A DNA stretch of 64,000 nucleotides, from contig NZ_CP137557.1 of assembly GCF_019249655.2 (NCBI RefSeq), positions 4,196,684 to 4,260,683 on the forward strand. Reading direction: 5' to 3'. A model generated the notes under the pieces. It did not search any database. It was given only the letters and a program-made list of their open reading frames with translations, and was not told the DNA's origin. Both the position numbers and the translations under genes were made by a program. The DNA is from Segatella copri. GTDB lineage: Bacteria > Bacteroidota > Bacteroidia > Bacteroidales > Bacteroidaceae. This document shows, piece by piece, positions 16,398 to 26,141 of this stretch. Position 1 is the stretch's first letter. Each line of letters starts with the position of its first letter.

Positions 16398-17108
16398 CTA
16401 GTACTGTACCGTAATCTGTCCCTTTACCAGGCATGCCTGTCTGTAACCCAGGGCTTTCACCTTGGCAAGAACCTTCTGGGCTTCGCCCAAATTGCGGAAG
16501 TTGCCCATGCGGCAAATCCATCTTGGGGAGTAGAAGTGCACGTAAACCGGCTGGTCTGGGAACTTCATCTTGATGTTGTTGCCTGTCTGTTCCGCCTTCA
16601 GTCGGTCGTTGCGGGAGTTACCGCCGGCATATACCTGTACTCTATATCCTGTAACCTTGTAGCTTTTGCGCATCACTTTCTTGCGCATATCCACTATCGG
16701 CATTTCAGTTTCTTCTTTTCTGTTCTCAGCCTTGGCAGCGTTGTTGGCGTGGGTGTCCTCCTTTGCGTTGTTGGCATGGGTGCCCTCCTTTGTGTTTTCA
16801 TGCTGCGGATGAGGGGTAGGAGTATTCTCCCTTTGTGGGTGCTCAGTGTTCTTGTGCTGAGTGTCTGTTGGGGTCTTTTGTGGTTGTGGGGTAGTTTTAG
16901 TCTTGGTCTTGTCATCCTGTGCAGTAGGCTTCTTTTCTGCAGCCTGCACAGGTTTTCCGTTTACCAATTCGTCGATAGCCTTGCTTTGGTTCACGGTCAC
17001 AACACCCTTTCCCGGTTCCTTCTTCTTCAGATGGTCCAGGTAGTTCTGCGCATTCGCTGTGAATGTAGAGCAGAGGATGAATATTAATAATGTGAGGAAT
17101 TGTTTCAT
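16398..17108 (-). CDS. Exported SPOR-domain protein
   Basis: A 236-residue exported protein. The start is set at MKQFLTLLIFILCSTFTANA, a clean signal peptide; a longer in-frame start upstream would hide it and run through the tpiA terminator. The middle (about 50-150) is low complexity, rich in T, P, K, H and N with near-repeats of HPQxENT and HANNA(K)ED. The last 80 residues are a SPOR domain (GYRVQVYAGGNS, CRMGNFRNLGEAQKVLAKVK), which binds glycan strands stripped of stem peptides at division sites. It is probably a periplasmic division or peptidoglycan-associated factor, between tpiA and folE. Confidence 0.88.
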   Translation of the reverse strand: MKQFLTLLIFILCSTFTANAQNYLDHLKKKEPGKGVVTVNQSKAIDELVNGKPVQAAEKKPTAQDDKTKTKTTPQPQKTPTDTQHKNTEHPQRENTPTPHPQHENTKEGTHANNAKEDTHANNAAKAENRKEETEMPIVDMRKKVMRKSYKVTGYRVQVYAGGNSRNDRLKAEQTGNNIKMKFPDQPVYVHFYSPRWICRMGNFRNLGEAQKVLAKVKALGYRQACLVKGQITVQY

Positions 17109-17164
17109 GACTATTTCCTTAAATTGCGCTTTTTTGATATGAAAGCAGTCTTTTTTTTGATTAA

Positions 17165-17198
17165 AAAGGGATGCCCCCCCACGAAGAAAGGGCATCCC
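17165..17198 (-). terminator. Terminator downstream of tpiA
   Basis: GGGATGCCC at 17168-17176 pairs with GGGCATCCC at 17190-17198, and on the minus strand the stem is followed by TTTTT. It would partly separate the tpiA transcript from the SPOR-folE-xth genes. Confidence 0.75.
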
Positions 17199-17220
17199 CG
17201 CAAAATATTTCTTGTTGAGA

Positions 17221-17982
17221 TTACTTCTTCCAAGCGTCGATGATACCCTTGAAATCAGCAGCCTTCAAAGAAGCACCACCGATCAAGCCACCGTCGATGT
17301 TTGGTTTAGCGAAGAGCTCAGGTGCGTTGCTAGCCTTGCAGCTACCACCATAGAGGATAGATGTCTCCTCAGCAGCCTCGTTGCCATACTTCTCAGCTAC
17401 GATAGAGCGGATGTATGCCAACATCTCCTCAGCCTGGTCAGAAGTAGCAGTCTTACCTGTACCGATAGCCCAGATTGGCTCGTAAGCGAGGATGATGTTC
17501 TTCCAAGCGTCAGCGCTCAAGTGGAATACTGAACCTTCCAACTCTGCCTTTACTACCTCGTTCTGCTTCTCAGCCTCACGCTCCTCGAGTGTCTCACCGC
17601 AGCAGAAGATAACCTTCAAACCGTTAGCCAAAGCCAACTCTACCTTCTCCTTCAAGATCTCTGCTGTCTCGCCATAGTACTGACGACGCTCTGAGTGGCC
17701 GAGGATAACATACTGAGCACCTGTGCTCTTTACCATCTCTGCTGAAACCTCACCAGTGAAAGCACCCTTAGCCTTGTCTGCGCAGTTCTCTGCACCAAGA
17801 CCAACAATCTCTGAATCCAAAACCTGAGCTACTGAAGCCAAGTGGATGAATGGAGTACAGATTACTACGTCGCAGTTTGGTTTGTCTGCTACCAATGCCT
17901 CGTTGATCTCCTTGGCGAGAGCAACACCGTCCTGCAGGTTCATGTTCATTTTCCAGTTACCTGCTACAATTTTCTTTCTCAT
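17221..17982 (-). CDS. tpiA: Triose-phosphate isomerase (frame continuous with upstream DoxX-type gene)
   Basis: Interconverts dihydroxyacetone phosphate and glyceraldehyde-3-phosphate in glycolysis. From the ATG at 17982 it has 253 residues, the usual TIM length, starting [15 protein letters not shown] with the active-site Lys. [10 protein letters not shown] holds the catalytic His, [13 protein letters not shown] the catalytic Glu, and YGGSCKA the phosphate loop. No stop codon separates it from the upstream membrane protein: the frame reads straight through a Lys/Arg-rich junction ([12 protein letters not shown]). Separate initiation at 17982 is likely because a normal TIM begins exactly there, but a fused product is possible. 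Confidence 0.95.
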   Translation of the reverse strand: MRKKIVAGNWKMNMNLQDGVALAKEINEALVADKPNCDVVICTPFIHLASVAQVLDSEIVGLGAENCADKAKGAFTGEVSAEMVKSTGAQYVILGHSERRQYYGETAEILKEKVELALANGLKVIFCCGETLEEREAEKQNEVVKAELEGSVFHLSADAWKNIILAYEPIWAIGTGKTATSDQAEEMLAYIRSIVAEKYGNEAAEETSILYGGSCKASNAPELFAKPNIDGGLIGGASLKAADFKGIIDAWKK

Positions 17983-19299
17983 TTTTCTTTTCTTTTTAAA
18001 AGTTGATAATATTCTGTTCGAATTCTCTTTCTTTCTGATCCAGGCGCCCCAAGCCCAGAGCCGGTCGGCAATGGTGAGGAGTACCAGTGGAATGATGAAC
18101 CAGGAGATGATGCCGGCTATCTTCTTGGCGGCACTTACTTCCGGCATCTTGCCTATCTCGGTCTGTTCCAGCGGCTTGCCTGCTATCTCTTCCATGCCAG
18201 GCAGGTCGTTGTGGCTCCATTTCCGGATGATGGTTCCGTCTTTCAGCAGCAGGAGTCCCGGGTTGCTGCGTATCACGGTCTTCAGCGTTGTCTCGTCTGT
18301 GATATAGAAGGGATATTCTGCTCCCGTGATGTCTTGCCAGTGCCTGATGGCTTTCTCCGTACTTGCCGTGAGGCAGAGGAAGGGATAGCCATGGTCGTTA
18401 GCGTATTCGTATATCTCGTCGATGCTGCCGAAGTTGCTGTCGTCGGCAAACTCCAGGTGGGGTGATACCAGCAGGAAGGTGTAGCCCTTGCGGTGGATCA
18501 CTTGCTGGGTGATGTCTTCTCCCGTCTTTGCATCTTCAATGCTGAAGTCGTGGATAGGGGGCACGTAGCCTTCTTCCGTCTGCACCGTCTTGCTGTCGAT
18601 GAAGGTCCAGGTAGAGTCGGGATAGTTGTCTATCGTAAACTCCTTCCGCTCTCCGTTCTTCTCCAGGATGAAGGTGGTGTCAAACTTAGGTTGCTTGGCT
18701 CCCTTCGGAATCTCCATTCCCTTGGCGATGTTGGCGCCGATGTGATAAGGGCGGAAGTCGAACTGCGGAAGATACCACAGGCTCCAGGCGCTCATCACGA
18801 TGGAGAAGAGGAACGTATAGTTGATGACAATCCATCGGGTTGACCTGGATACCAGCAGCGGCATGTCCATCGGTCTTCTCCAGATGAGGATGGCGATGGC
18901 AAGGAGGATGATGTTCTTGACGAACGTCTCCATGTTGCTGAGCACGATGGCATCACCGAAGCAGCCGCAATCCTTCACCGGGTCGGCGATGACGATCCAG
19001 AGTGTTATCAGCGTCATCACAGCCATCACGAGCAGGGTAAGCTTGCTCACCAGTCTTCTGCGGATGGCAAAGAGCAGGAAAATGCCGATGGCAAACTCGC
19101 ACATGGCAAGCAGAACCGACATCACCAGTGTGCTCCACGACGGGAACATCCAGTCGATATGCAGTGCCTCCAGATAGTCGGTTATCTTATATTGCGTGCC
19201 TAGCGGGTCTATTCCCTTCACGAATCCCGAGAAGATGAACGTTGCTGCCATGAGCAGTCGCCCGATGTTTACCGCTATCTTCATCGCTATCTTCATCAT
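17983..19299 (-). CDS. DoxX-type membrane protein (BT_3928-like) lacking its own stop codon
   Basis: A membrane protein of about 439 residues. The N-terminal DoxX-like part (about 1-150) has four helices, one loop reading [15 protein letters not shown] periplasmic region (about 190-385) looks thioredoxin-like but has no CxxC. A final helix near 395-415 ([18 protein letters not shown]) is followed by WIRKKE, which places the C-terminus in the cytoplasm. Relatives sit directly in front of tpiA in Bacteroides. The reading frame has no stop before tpiA; the next frame over ends in a TAA at the point where the protein would normally end. Its role is unknown, possibly redox or envelope-related. Confidence 0.8.
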
Positions 19300-19335
19300 T
19301 TTTCACTCCTCTTGATTAATTCTCACTCCTCTTGA

Positions 19336-19884
19336 TTATTTCTCATTCATCTTAATGGCTCCGAACACGGCATAGTTGATGATGTCCATGTAGTTGGCGT
19401 CGATGCCTTCCGAAACGAGGGTAGCGCCTGCGATGTCCTCTATTTCCTTTACACGCTGAATCTTGGTGAGGATGAAATCGGTATAGCTGCTTACTCTCAT
19501 CGAGCGCCATGCCTCGTCGTAGTCATGGTTCTTCTTGAGCATCAGCTGCAGTGCTTCCTGCGCATGGCGGTCGTAGAGTTTCATCGCCTCTTCCGGTGTC
19601 ATATCCACTTCATCCGCGAAAGGCTTTTCCAGCTGGATGAGTCCTACGATACCATAATTAATAAGGGCAATGAACTCGGGGCGGATGCCCTCACCTACCA
19701 AAGATTCTTTCTTGATTTCGAGCGAGCGGATTCGCTTCGCCTTGATATAGAGTTGGTCTGTCAGGGAAGAAGGGCGCAAGATTCTCCAAGAGGCTCCGTA
19801 ATCGTGGAGCTTCTTCTCAAATAATGTCCTGCATTCACTCATGACATCCTTAAACTGCTGTTCTGTTTTCAATAAATCTGCCAT
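19336..19884 (-). CDS. DUF1599 protein with internal duplication
   Basis: A 182-residue cytoplasmic protein of the DUF1599 family, function unknown. Two homologous helical halves are visible: CRTLFEKKLHDYGASWR with INYGIVGLIQLEK in the first, and ALQLMLKKNHDYDEAWR with INYAVFGAIKMNE in the second. The all-alpha repeats with conserved K(L/N)HDY and E-rich helices recall MazG/dUTPase-like NTP hydrolases, but this is only a resemblance. The start MADLLKTEQQF is used because the promoter element at 19905-19912 lies just upstream of it. It heads the minus-strand DoxX-tpiA cluster, as in Bacteroides. Confidence 0.85.
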   Translation of the reverse strand: MADLLKTEQQFKDVMSECRTLFEKKLHDYGASWRILRPSSLTDQLYIKAKRIRSLEIKKESLVGEGIRPEFIALINYGIVGLIQLEKPFADEVDMTPEEAMKLYDRHAQEALQLMLKKNHDYDEAWRSMRVSSYTDFILTKIQRVKEIEDIAGATLVSEGIDANYMDIINYAVFGAIKMNEK

Positions 19885-19904
19885 AATAATTTCGAAATTC
19901 GGTG

Positions 19905-19912
19905 CAAATTTA
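19905..19912 (-). promoter_or_regulatory. Putative -7 element of the DUF1599-tpiA cluster
   Basis: Minus-strand TAAATTTG matches TAnnTTTG, 21 nt upstream of the ATG at 19884, which supports the short start. Confidence 0.6.
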
Positions 19913-19943
19913 CGCATTTATTATGAAATAGCCAAATATTTAT

Positions 19944-19974
19944 TTTGTTTTTCGCTTAAATTGCAGTAACTTTG
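19944..19974 (+). promoter_or_regulatory. Putative promoter of the CCA-adding enzyme gene
   Basis: TTTG at 19944-19947 and TAACTTTG at 19967-19974 are spaced 19-20 nt apart, 21 nt before the ATG at 19996. This excludes an upstream in-frame ATG at 19972, which overlaps the -7 element. Confidence 0.68.
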
Positions 19975-19995
19975 CACCCCGAAAGAAAAAAGAGT

Positions 19996-21444
19996 ATGAG
20001 AAATTTGACCAATGCCGAACTGGCACAGATACTGGATAAGGATATTTTTCATAAGATTTCAGAGGCGGCAGACGAGCTGTCTGTGGAATGTTATGTGGTA
20101 GGTGGATATGTGCGTGACCTCTTCCTGGAACGACCTTCCAATGATATTGATGTCGTTGTCGTGGGCAGCGGCATTGAGGTGGCTTCCACCTTGAAGAAGA
20201 TGCTCGGAAAAAAGGCGCATCTCTCAGTGTTCCGCAATTTCGGAACAGCACAGGTAAAGTATAAGGATACAGAAGTGGAGTTCGTGGGAGCCCGAAAGGA
20301 GAGCTATAACCGCGATTCCCGCAAACCGATTGTTGAAGATGGAACCCTGGAGGATGACCAGAACCGTCGTGACTTCACCATCAATGCCATGGCGGTGTGC
20401 CTGAACAAGGACCGTTTTGGAGAACTCGTCGACCCTTTTGATGGCGTCTATGACTTGGAAGACGGCATCATTGCTACTCCGCTCGACCCGGATGTCACCT
20501 TCTCTGACGACCCGCTCCGCATGATGCGCTGTGTGCGCTTTGCCACCCAGCTCAACTTCCAGATAGAGGATGAAACCTACGAGGCACTCTCCCGCAATGC
20601 CGACCGACTGAAGATTATCAGCGGCGAGCGCATCTGCGACGAGATGAACAAGATTATGCTCTCCAAGCACCCAAGCATCGGATTTTATTATCTGAAGGAT
20701 ACCGGTCTGCTCGACCTCATCCTGCCCGAACTGGTGGCGATGGATAAGGTGGAAACCCGCAATGGCAGAGCCCATAAGAACAATTACGACCATACGATGG
20801 AGGTTTTGGAGAATGTGTGCAAGCACAGCGATAACCTCTGGCTCCGCTGGGCGGCACTCTTCCACGACGTCGGCAAACCGAAGAGCAAGCGCTGGGACAA
20901 CAATATCGGTTGGACGTTCCACAGTCATAATATAATAGGTGCCAAGATGATTCCAGGCATCTTCCGCCGTATGAAGCTTCCGATGGATGCGAAGATGAAG
21001 TATGTGCAGAAACTGGTGGAGCTCCACATGCGTCCTATCGTGATAGCCGATGAGGAGGTGACGGATAGCGCGGTTCGCCGACTGCTGAACGATGCGGGTG
21101 ATGACATCAACGACCTGATGACGCTTTGCGAGGCTGATATCACCAGCAAGAACCAGGTGCGCAAGCAGAAGTTCCTGGATAACTTCAAGATGGTGCGCGA
21201 GAAGTTGGCAGACTTGCAGGAGCGCGACTACAAGCGATTGCTTCAGCCTTGTATTGACGGCAACGAAATCATGGAGATGTTCCAGCTCAAGCCATGCCGC
21301 GAAGTGGGAACCTTGAAGCAGTATCTGAAGGATGCTGTACTGGATAACAGGGTGGCAAACGAGCGGGAACCTTTGATGGAACTTCTGATGAAGAAGGCCC
21401 AGGATATGGGCTTGGCTATGGTAGAAAACTTAAATAGAGAATAA
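19996..21444 (+). CDS. CCA tRNA nucleotidyltransferase / poly(A) polymerase family with HD domain
   Basis: Adds or repairs the 3' CCA of tRNAs; class II nucleotidyltransferase of 482 residues. The head domain contains VVGGYVRDLFLERPSNDIDV, with the GG motif and the DxD catalytic pair, and RRDFTINAMA of the neck. A C-terminal HD phosphohydrolase domain is marked by RWAALFHDVGKPK and LVELHMRPI. The HD-containing form is the usual Bacteroidota version; sequence alone does not fully separate CCA-adding from poly(A) activity. It is a single-gene unit with promoter at 19944 and terminator at 21454. Confidence 0.92.
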   Translation: MRNLTNAELAQILDKDIFHKISEAADELSVECYVVGGYVRDLFLERPSNDIDVVVVGSGIEVASTLKKMLGKKAHLSVFRNFGTAQVKYKDTEVEFVGARKESYNRDSRKPIVEDGTLEDDQNRRDFTINAMAVCLNKDRFGELVDPFDGVYDLEDGIIATPLDPDVTFSDDPLRMMRCVRFATQLNFQIEDETYEALSRNADRLKIISGERICDEMNKIMLSKHPSIGFYYLKDTGLLDLILPELVAMDKVETRNGRAHKNNYDHTMEVLENVCKHSDNLWLRWAALFHDVGKPKSKRWDNNIGWTFHSHNIIGAKMIPGIFRRMKLPMDAKMKYVQKLVELHMRPIVIADEEVTDSAVRRLLNDAGDDINDLMTLCEADITSKNQVRKQKFLDNFKMVREKLADLQERDYKRLLQPCIDGNEIMEMFQLKPCREVGTLKQYLKDAVLDNRVANEREPLMELLMKKAQDMGLAMVENLNRE

Positions 21445-21453
21445 TTTTTGTTA

Positions 21454-21480
21454 AATAACGGCTCCTTGCGAGCCGTTATT
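21454..21480 (+). terminator. Stem-loop after the CCA-adding enzyme gene
   Basis: AATAACGGCT (21454-21463) and AGCCGTTATT (21471-21480) form a perfect 10-bp stem with a 7-nt loop. It ends 14 nt before the -7 element of the RND operon, so it occupies that promoter's upstream region. Confidence 0.75.
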
Positions 21481-21493
21481 CATATATTATTAG

Positions 21494-21501
21494 TAATTTT
21501 G
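21494..21501 (+). promoter_or_regulatory. Putative -7 element of the RND efflux operon
   Basis: TAATTTTG matches TAnnTTTG; the leader to the ATG at 21603 is about 100 nt. No clear -33 is seen because the terminator hairpin occupies that region. Confidence 0.55.
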
Positions 21502-21602
21502 CAGCGTTTTAAAACTCAAAATCAGTTTAGAGTTTCCGCCAGAGGGCGGTATGTATATATTAAGGTATGACAAAAATAATAAATTATAATATAAAAATAG
21601 GT

Positions 21603-22814
21603 ATGAAAATTAAAAACGTTTTGTTCGTTGCAGCAGTCTGTGTACTCGCAACTTTGACATCATGTGGTGGAAGTAAGAAGGGCGGTCTGCCTGACTTCAG
21701 CGATGATGAGTTCGCTGTGGCTACTATCGGTACTTCCAGCGCCGCATTGCAGACTACCTATCCTGCTACCATCAAGGGTATCCAGGATGTAGAGGTACGT
21801 CCTAAGGTTTCTGGTTTTATCACTAAGGTTTTTGTACACGAGGGACAGACTGTATCAGCAGGTCAGGCTTTGTTCTCTATTGATAGCGAGACCTATCAGG
21901 CTGCTGTCCGTTCTGCAGCTGCCGCTGTAAACACAGCTAAGGCACAGGCTAATACAGCTAAGTTGACTTATCAGAACAATAAGAAATTGTATGATAGCAA
22001 GATTATCGGTGAATTTGAACTTTCTACAGCAGCTAACAGCTATGCAACAGCTAAGGCTCAGGTAGCTCAGGCAGAGGCAGCTTTGGCTTCAGCCCGCGAG
22101 CAGTTGGCTTGGTGTACCGTTACCAGTCCTTCTGCTGGTGTAGTAGGTAGTCTTCCTTTCAAGGTAGGTGCTCTGGTAAGTGCTTCTGGTCAGGCTCTTA
22201 CTACCGTTTCCAATATCAGCACTATGGAGGTGTTCTTCTCACTCTCTGAGTCTCAGATCTTGAGCATGTCTAAGACCAATGGTAGCATTCAGGCAGCCAT
22301 CGCAGCGTTCCCAGCTGTTAAGTTGCAGTTGGCAGACGGTTCTATCTATAATCACCCGGGTAAGGTAGTCAAGATGAGTGGTGTCATCGATGCTACTTCC
22401 GGTTCTATCTCTCTCATCGCTCACTTCGCTAACCCAGAGAAGTTGCTGAAGAGTGGTGGTGCAGGTTCTATCGTGGTTCCTAACGATCATAACAGCGCTA
22501 TCGTTATCCCTCAGGAGGCTTGCTCTCAGGTTCAGGATAAGATCTTCGTTTACATCGTAACCAAGGATAACAAGGTGAAGTATTCTGAGATCAAGGTCAA
22601 TCCACAGGATGATGGCAAGAACTATATCGTAACTGCAGGTCTTCATGTAGGCGATCGTATTGTTTTGAAGGGTATTACCAAGTTGACCGATGGCCAGCAG
22701 ATCAAGCCTATCACTCTGGAGCGTTACAATCAGAAGATTGCTGAGGCTGCCAAGTTGGCTGAGTCTCAGGATAACGCTCATGCCTTCGCTACTGCTATGG
22801 GCGGAAAGAAGTAA
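21603..22814 (+). CDS. RND efflux periplasmic adaptor lipoprotein
   Basis: Membrane-fusion subunit linking the inner-membrane RND pump to the outer-membrane channel; 403 residues. The start at MKIKNVLFVAAV gives a lipoprotein signal with lipobox LTSC and acceptor Cys21. The chain then shows a lipoyl half (GIQDVEVRPKVSGFITKVFV), a long Ala/Gln-rich coiled-coil hairpin at about 100-180, the second lipoyl half (AWCTVTSPSAGVVGSLPF) and beta-barrel and proximal domains. It is first in the operon adaptor-pump-channel. The substrate is not predictable. Confidence 0.95.
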   Translation: MKIKNVLFVAAVCVLATLTSCGGSKKGGLPDFSDDEFAVATIGTSSAALQTTYPATIKGIQDVEVRPKVSGFITKVFVHEGQTVSAGQALFSIDSETYQAAVRSAAAAVNTAKAQANTAKLTYQNNKKLYDSKIIGEFELSTAANSYATAKAQVAQAEAALASAREQLAWCTVTSPSAGVVGSLPFKVGALVSASGQALTTVSNISTMEVFFSLSESQILSMSKTNGSIQAAIAAFPAVKLQLADGSIYNHPGKVVKMSGVIDATSGSISLIAHFANPEKLLKSGGAGSIVVPNDHNSAIVIPQEACSQVQDKIFVYIVTKDNKVKYSEIKVNPQDDGKNYIVTAGLHVGDRIVLKGITKLTDGQQIKPITLERYNQKIAEAAKLAESQDNAHAFATAMGGKK

Positions 22815-22847
22815 TATATAATAAGGTATAAAGAAAAATAGTAAATT

Positions 22848-25800
22848 ATGTCATTTACAAACTTTATAAAGCGCCCGGTACTTTCGACGGTGGTTTCCAT
22901 CTTCTTCGTCTTGCTGGGTATTATCGGCTTGGTATCGCTGCCTATCGAGCAGTATCCGAATATCGCGCCGCCTACCATCACGGTAACTGCTACCTATACG
23001 GGTGCAGATGCCCAGACGGTGTTGAACTCTGTCGTTGCTCCGCTGGAGGAGAGTATCAACGGTGTGGAGAACATGACTTATATGACCTCTTCTGCGTCTA
23101 ACTCTGGTTTTGCTCAGATCACCGTTTACTTCAAGCAGGGTTCCGACCCAGATATGGCTGCGGTCAACGTACAGAACCGTGTATCTCAGGCGCAGTCTCT
23201 GCTGCCTGCCGAGGTTACCAAGGTGGGTGTCACTGTAACCAAGCGTCAGAGTTCTAACGTTATCATGTTCGCTCTGACTACAGACGATGGCCGTTACGAC
23301 GACCAGTTTGTTACCAACTACGCCCTGATCAACGTTATTCCTCAGTTGAAACGTATCAGTGGTGTGGGTGATGTGCAGAGCCCTTCTACCCGTAACTACT
23401 CTATGCGTATCTGGTTGAAGCCAGAGAAGATGAAGGAGTTCGGACTGGTTCCTTCTGATGTTTCTCAGGCTTTGGCAGAGCAGAATATCGAGGCTGCCCC
23501 TGGTAGCTTTGGTGAAAGCTCTGATATGCAGTATGAATATACCTTGCGCTACAAGGGTCGTTTGAAGACTCCAATGGAGTATGAAAACATCCTTATCAAG
23601 AGCAATACTTCCGGTCAGACGCTCCGTTTGGGCGAAATTGCCAAGGTTGAGTTGGGTGGTTTGCAGTATAATGTAAACCTGCTCAATGATGGTCAGCCTG
23701 CCGTGCTGGGTATGGTTCAGCAGATTGCCGGTTCCAACGCTACCCAGATTGCCAGCGACGTAAAGAAATCGCTTGATGAACTGGAGAAGAGTTATCCTCC
23801 TGGGTTGAAGAATGTTATCCTGATGGATGTTACTGAGTTCTTGTTCGCATCTATCGAGGAAGTTATCTTCACCTTGATCATCACCCTGGTACTGGTGTTT
23901 ATCGTAGTGTATATCTTCTTGCAGGACTTCCGTTCTACGCTGATTCCTATGATTGCCGTGCCTGTGGCTTTGGTCGGTACCTTCCTCTTCCTCTGGATCT
24001 TCGGATTCTCCATCAACCTGCTTACGCTGTCAGCCCTGCTGCTGGCTATTGCGATTGTGGTCGATGATGCCATTGTGGTGGTCGAGGCGGTTCACGCCAA
24101 GCTCGACCAGGGTTACAAGAGTGCCCTTACTGCAGCTATCGATGCGATGAACGAAATTTCCAGCGCCATCATCTCTATTACATTGGTGATGTCTGCCGTG
24201 TTCGTTCCTGTATCATTCATCGGTGGTACTTCCGGTTACTTCTACCGTGAGTTCGGTGTAACCATGGCTGTATCTATCGTTATTTCGGCTATCAACGCGT
24301 TGACTTTGTCTCCTGCACTCTGTGCCGTGTTGCTGAAGCCACACGAGGAGGGTCACGAGAAGAAGATGTCTTTCATCGACCGATTCCACGCAGGATTCAA
24401 CTATCAGTTTGATAAGATTACCAATAAGTATAAGGGTGGTGTCAAGTGGGTTATCAACCACGGCATCATCGCTGGTAGCCTCGTGGCTGTCAGTATCGTA
24501 GGTCTGGTTGCCCTGATGGGTACTACCAAGACGGGTCTGGTGCCTGATGAGGATACCGGTACTATCTTCGCTTGTATCTCTACAGCTCCTGGTACTTCTC
24601 AGGAACGTACAGCAGAGGTCGTTAAGCAGGTAGATAAGATGCTGGCTAGCAACCCAGCCATCGCAACCCGTAACGCCATCATGGGTTATAGCTTTATCGG
24701 TGGTGCCGGTTCTAACCAGGGTACCATCATCGTGAAGCTGAAGCCATTCGAGGAGCGTCCGGGTGGATTCTTCCACCGTATCAAGGAGGCTTGTACAGGT
24801 GGCGGTATCGAGGCGCTGTTTGTCAACCCTATGGAGTATACCTCTGTATTGGGTATGATTTACAAGCAGACTGCTACGATCAAGGATGCACAGGTGCTTG
24901 CCTTTGCTCCACCTATGATTTCCGGTTTCTCTATGCAGAATGGTATTACCATGACTATGCAGGATAAGACCGGTGGTGACTTGAATAAGTTCTTTGATAA
25001 TGTGAAGAAGTTCCTGGCTGAGTTGAACAAGCGTCCTGAGATTCAGACCGCCCAGACTCAGTACAACCCTAACTATCCTCAGTATATGGTAGATGTAGAT
25101 GTTGCCAAGACCAAGCAGGCTGGCATCTCTCCATCAACAGTATTGTCTGTAATGCAGGGTTATCTCGGTGGTCTCTACGCATCTAACTTCAATGCCTACG
25201 GTAAGCTCTACCGTGTCATGATTCAGGCTGGACCTGAGAGTCGTATGCGTCCAGACGATCTGAGCAAGATTTATGTACGTTGTGCTGATGGCACCATGTC
25301 TCCTGTAAGCGAGTTCGTGAACTTGAAGAAGGTTTATGGTCCAGCAAACATCACCCGATTCAACCTGTTTACCTCTATGGATGTATCTGTAACTCCTAAC
25401 AGCGGTTACTCTACCGGTGACGGTATGAAGGCGATTGCTGAGGTTGCCAAGGAGACATTGCCAGAGGGTTACGGCTATGAGTACTCTGGTTTGACCCGTT
25501 CTGAGGCTGAGTCCAGCAACTCTACAGGTTTGATTTTCGCACTCTGTATCGTATTCGTTTACCTCATCTTGAGTGCCCAGTACGAGAGTTACATCTTGCC
25601 TCTGTCAGTAGTATTGTCTATCCCATTCGGTTTGGCAGGTGCGTTCATCTTCACCAACCTCTTCGGTCACTCTAACGATATCTACATGCAGATTTCGTTG
25701 ATTATGTTGATCGGTCTGTTGGCTAAGAACGCCATCCTTATCGTACAGTTCGCCCTCGAGCGTCGTCGTACGGGTATGGCTATCAAGTACTCAGCTATCC

Positions 25801-26114
25801 TGGGTGCCGGTGCCCGTCTCCGTCCTATCCTGATGACCTCACTGGCGATGGTTATCGGTCTGTTGCCTCTGATGTTCGCATCAGGTGTAGGTAAGAATGG
25901 TAACCAGACCCTGGGTGCTGCCGCCGTAGGTGGTATGTTGCTCGGTACAATCTGCCAGATCTTCGTGGTTCCTGCTCTCTTCGCAGTCTTCCAGTGGTTG
26001 CAGGAGAAGTTGACCCCAATGAAGTTCGAGGATGAGTTGAACGAGGAGGTAGCTGCCGAGTTGGAGCAGTATGCCAACGCAGCTCATCAGAAGAAGGGTA
26101 TCGAGAAGAAGTAA
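22848..26114 (+). CDS. RND efflux pump, inner-membrane permease (AcrB/HAE1 family)
   Basis: Proton-driven tripartite efflux pump subunit, 1088 residues, typical of the HAE1 family. TM1 leads from KRPVLSTVVSIFFVLLGIIG to the large porter loop. The proton-relay pair is in AIVVDDAIVVVEAV of TM4, and the second transmembrane bundle ends with GLLAKNAILIVQFALE. It lies 33 nt after the adaptor gene and 27 nt before the outer-membrane channel gene. It probably exports hydrophobic compounds such as bile salts, dyes or drugs; this is inferred from family only. Confidence 0.97.
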   Translation: MSFTNFIKRPVLSTVVSIFFVLLGIIGLVSLPIEQYPNIAPPTITVTATYTGADAQTVLNSVVAPLEESINGVENMTYMTSSASNSGFAQITVYFKQGSDPDMAAVNVQNRVSQAQSLLPAEVTKVGVTVTKRQSSNVIMFALTTDDGRYDDQFVTNYALINVIPQLKRISGVGDVQSPSTRNYSMRIWLKPEKMKEFGLVPSDVSQALAEQNIEAAPGSFGESSDMQYEYTLRYKGRLKTPMEYENILIKSNTSGQTLRLGEIAKVELGGLQYNVNLLNDGQPAVLGMVQQIAGSNATQIASDVKKSLDELEKSYPPGLKNVILMDVTEFLFASIEEVIFTLIITLVLVFIVVYIFLQDFRSTLIPMIAVPVALVGTFLFLWIFGFSINLLTLSALLLAIAIVVDDAIVVVEAVHAKLDQGYKSALTAAIDAMNEISSAIISITLVMSAVFVPVSFIGGTSGYFYREFGVTMAVSIVISAINALTLSPALCAVLLKPHEEGHEKKMSFIDRFHAGFNYQFDKITNKYKGGVKWVINHGIIAGSLVAVSIVGLVALMGTTKTGLVPDEDTGTIFACISTAPGTSQERTAEVVKQVDKMLASNPAIATRNAIMGYSFIGGAGSNQGTIIVKLKPFEERPGGFFHRIKEACTGGGIEALFVNPMEYTSVLGMIYKQTATIKDAQVLAFAPPMISGFSMQNGITMTMQDKTGGDLNKFFDNVKKFLAELNKRPEIQTAQTQYNPNYPQYMVDVDVAKTKQAGISPSTVLSVMQGYLGGLYASNFNAYGKLYRVMIQAGPESRMRPDDLSKIYVRCADGTMSPVSEFVNLKKVYGPANITRFNLFTSMDVSVTPNSGYSTGDGMKAIAEVAKETLPEGYGYEYSGLTRSEAESSNSTGLIFALCIVFVYLILSAQYESYILPLSVVLSIPFGLAGAFIFTNLFGHSNDIYMQISLIMLIGLLAKNAILIVQFALERRRTGMAIKYSAILGAGARLRPILMTSLAMVIGLLPLMFASGVGKNGNQTLGAAAVGGMLLGTICQIFVVPALFAVFQWLQEKLTPMKFEDELNEEVAAELEQYANAAHQKKGIEKK

Positions 26115-26141
26115 TAACGCAATGTAACTTCAAAGGAAACA

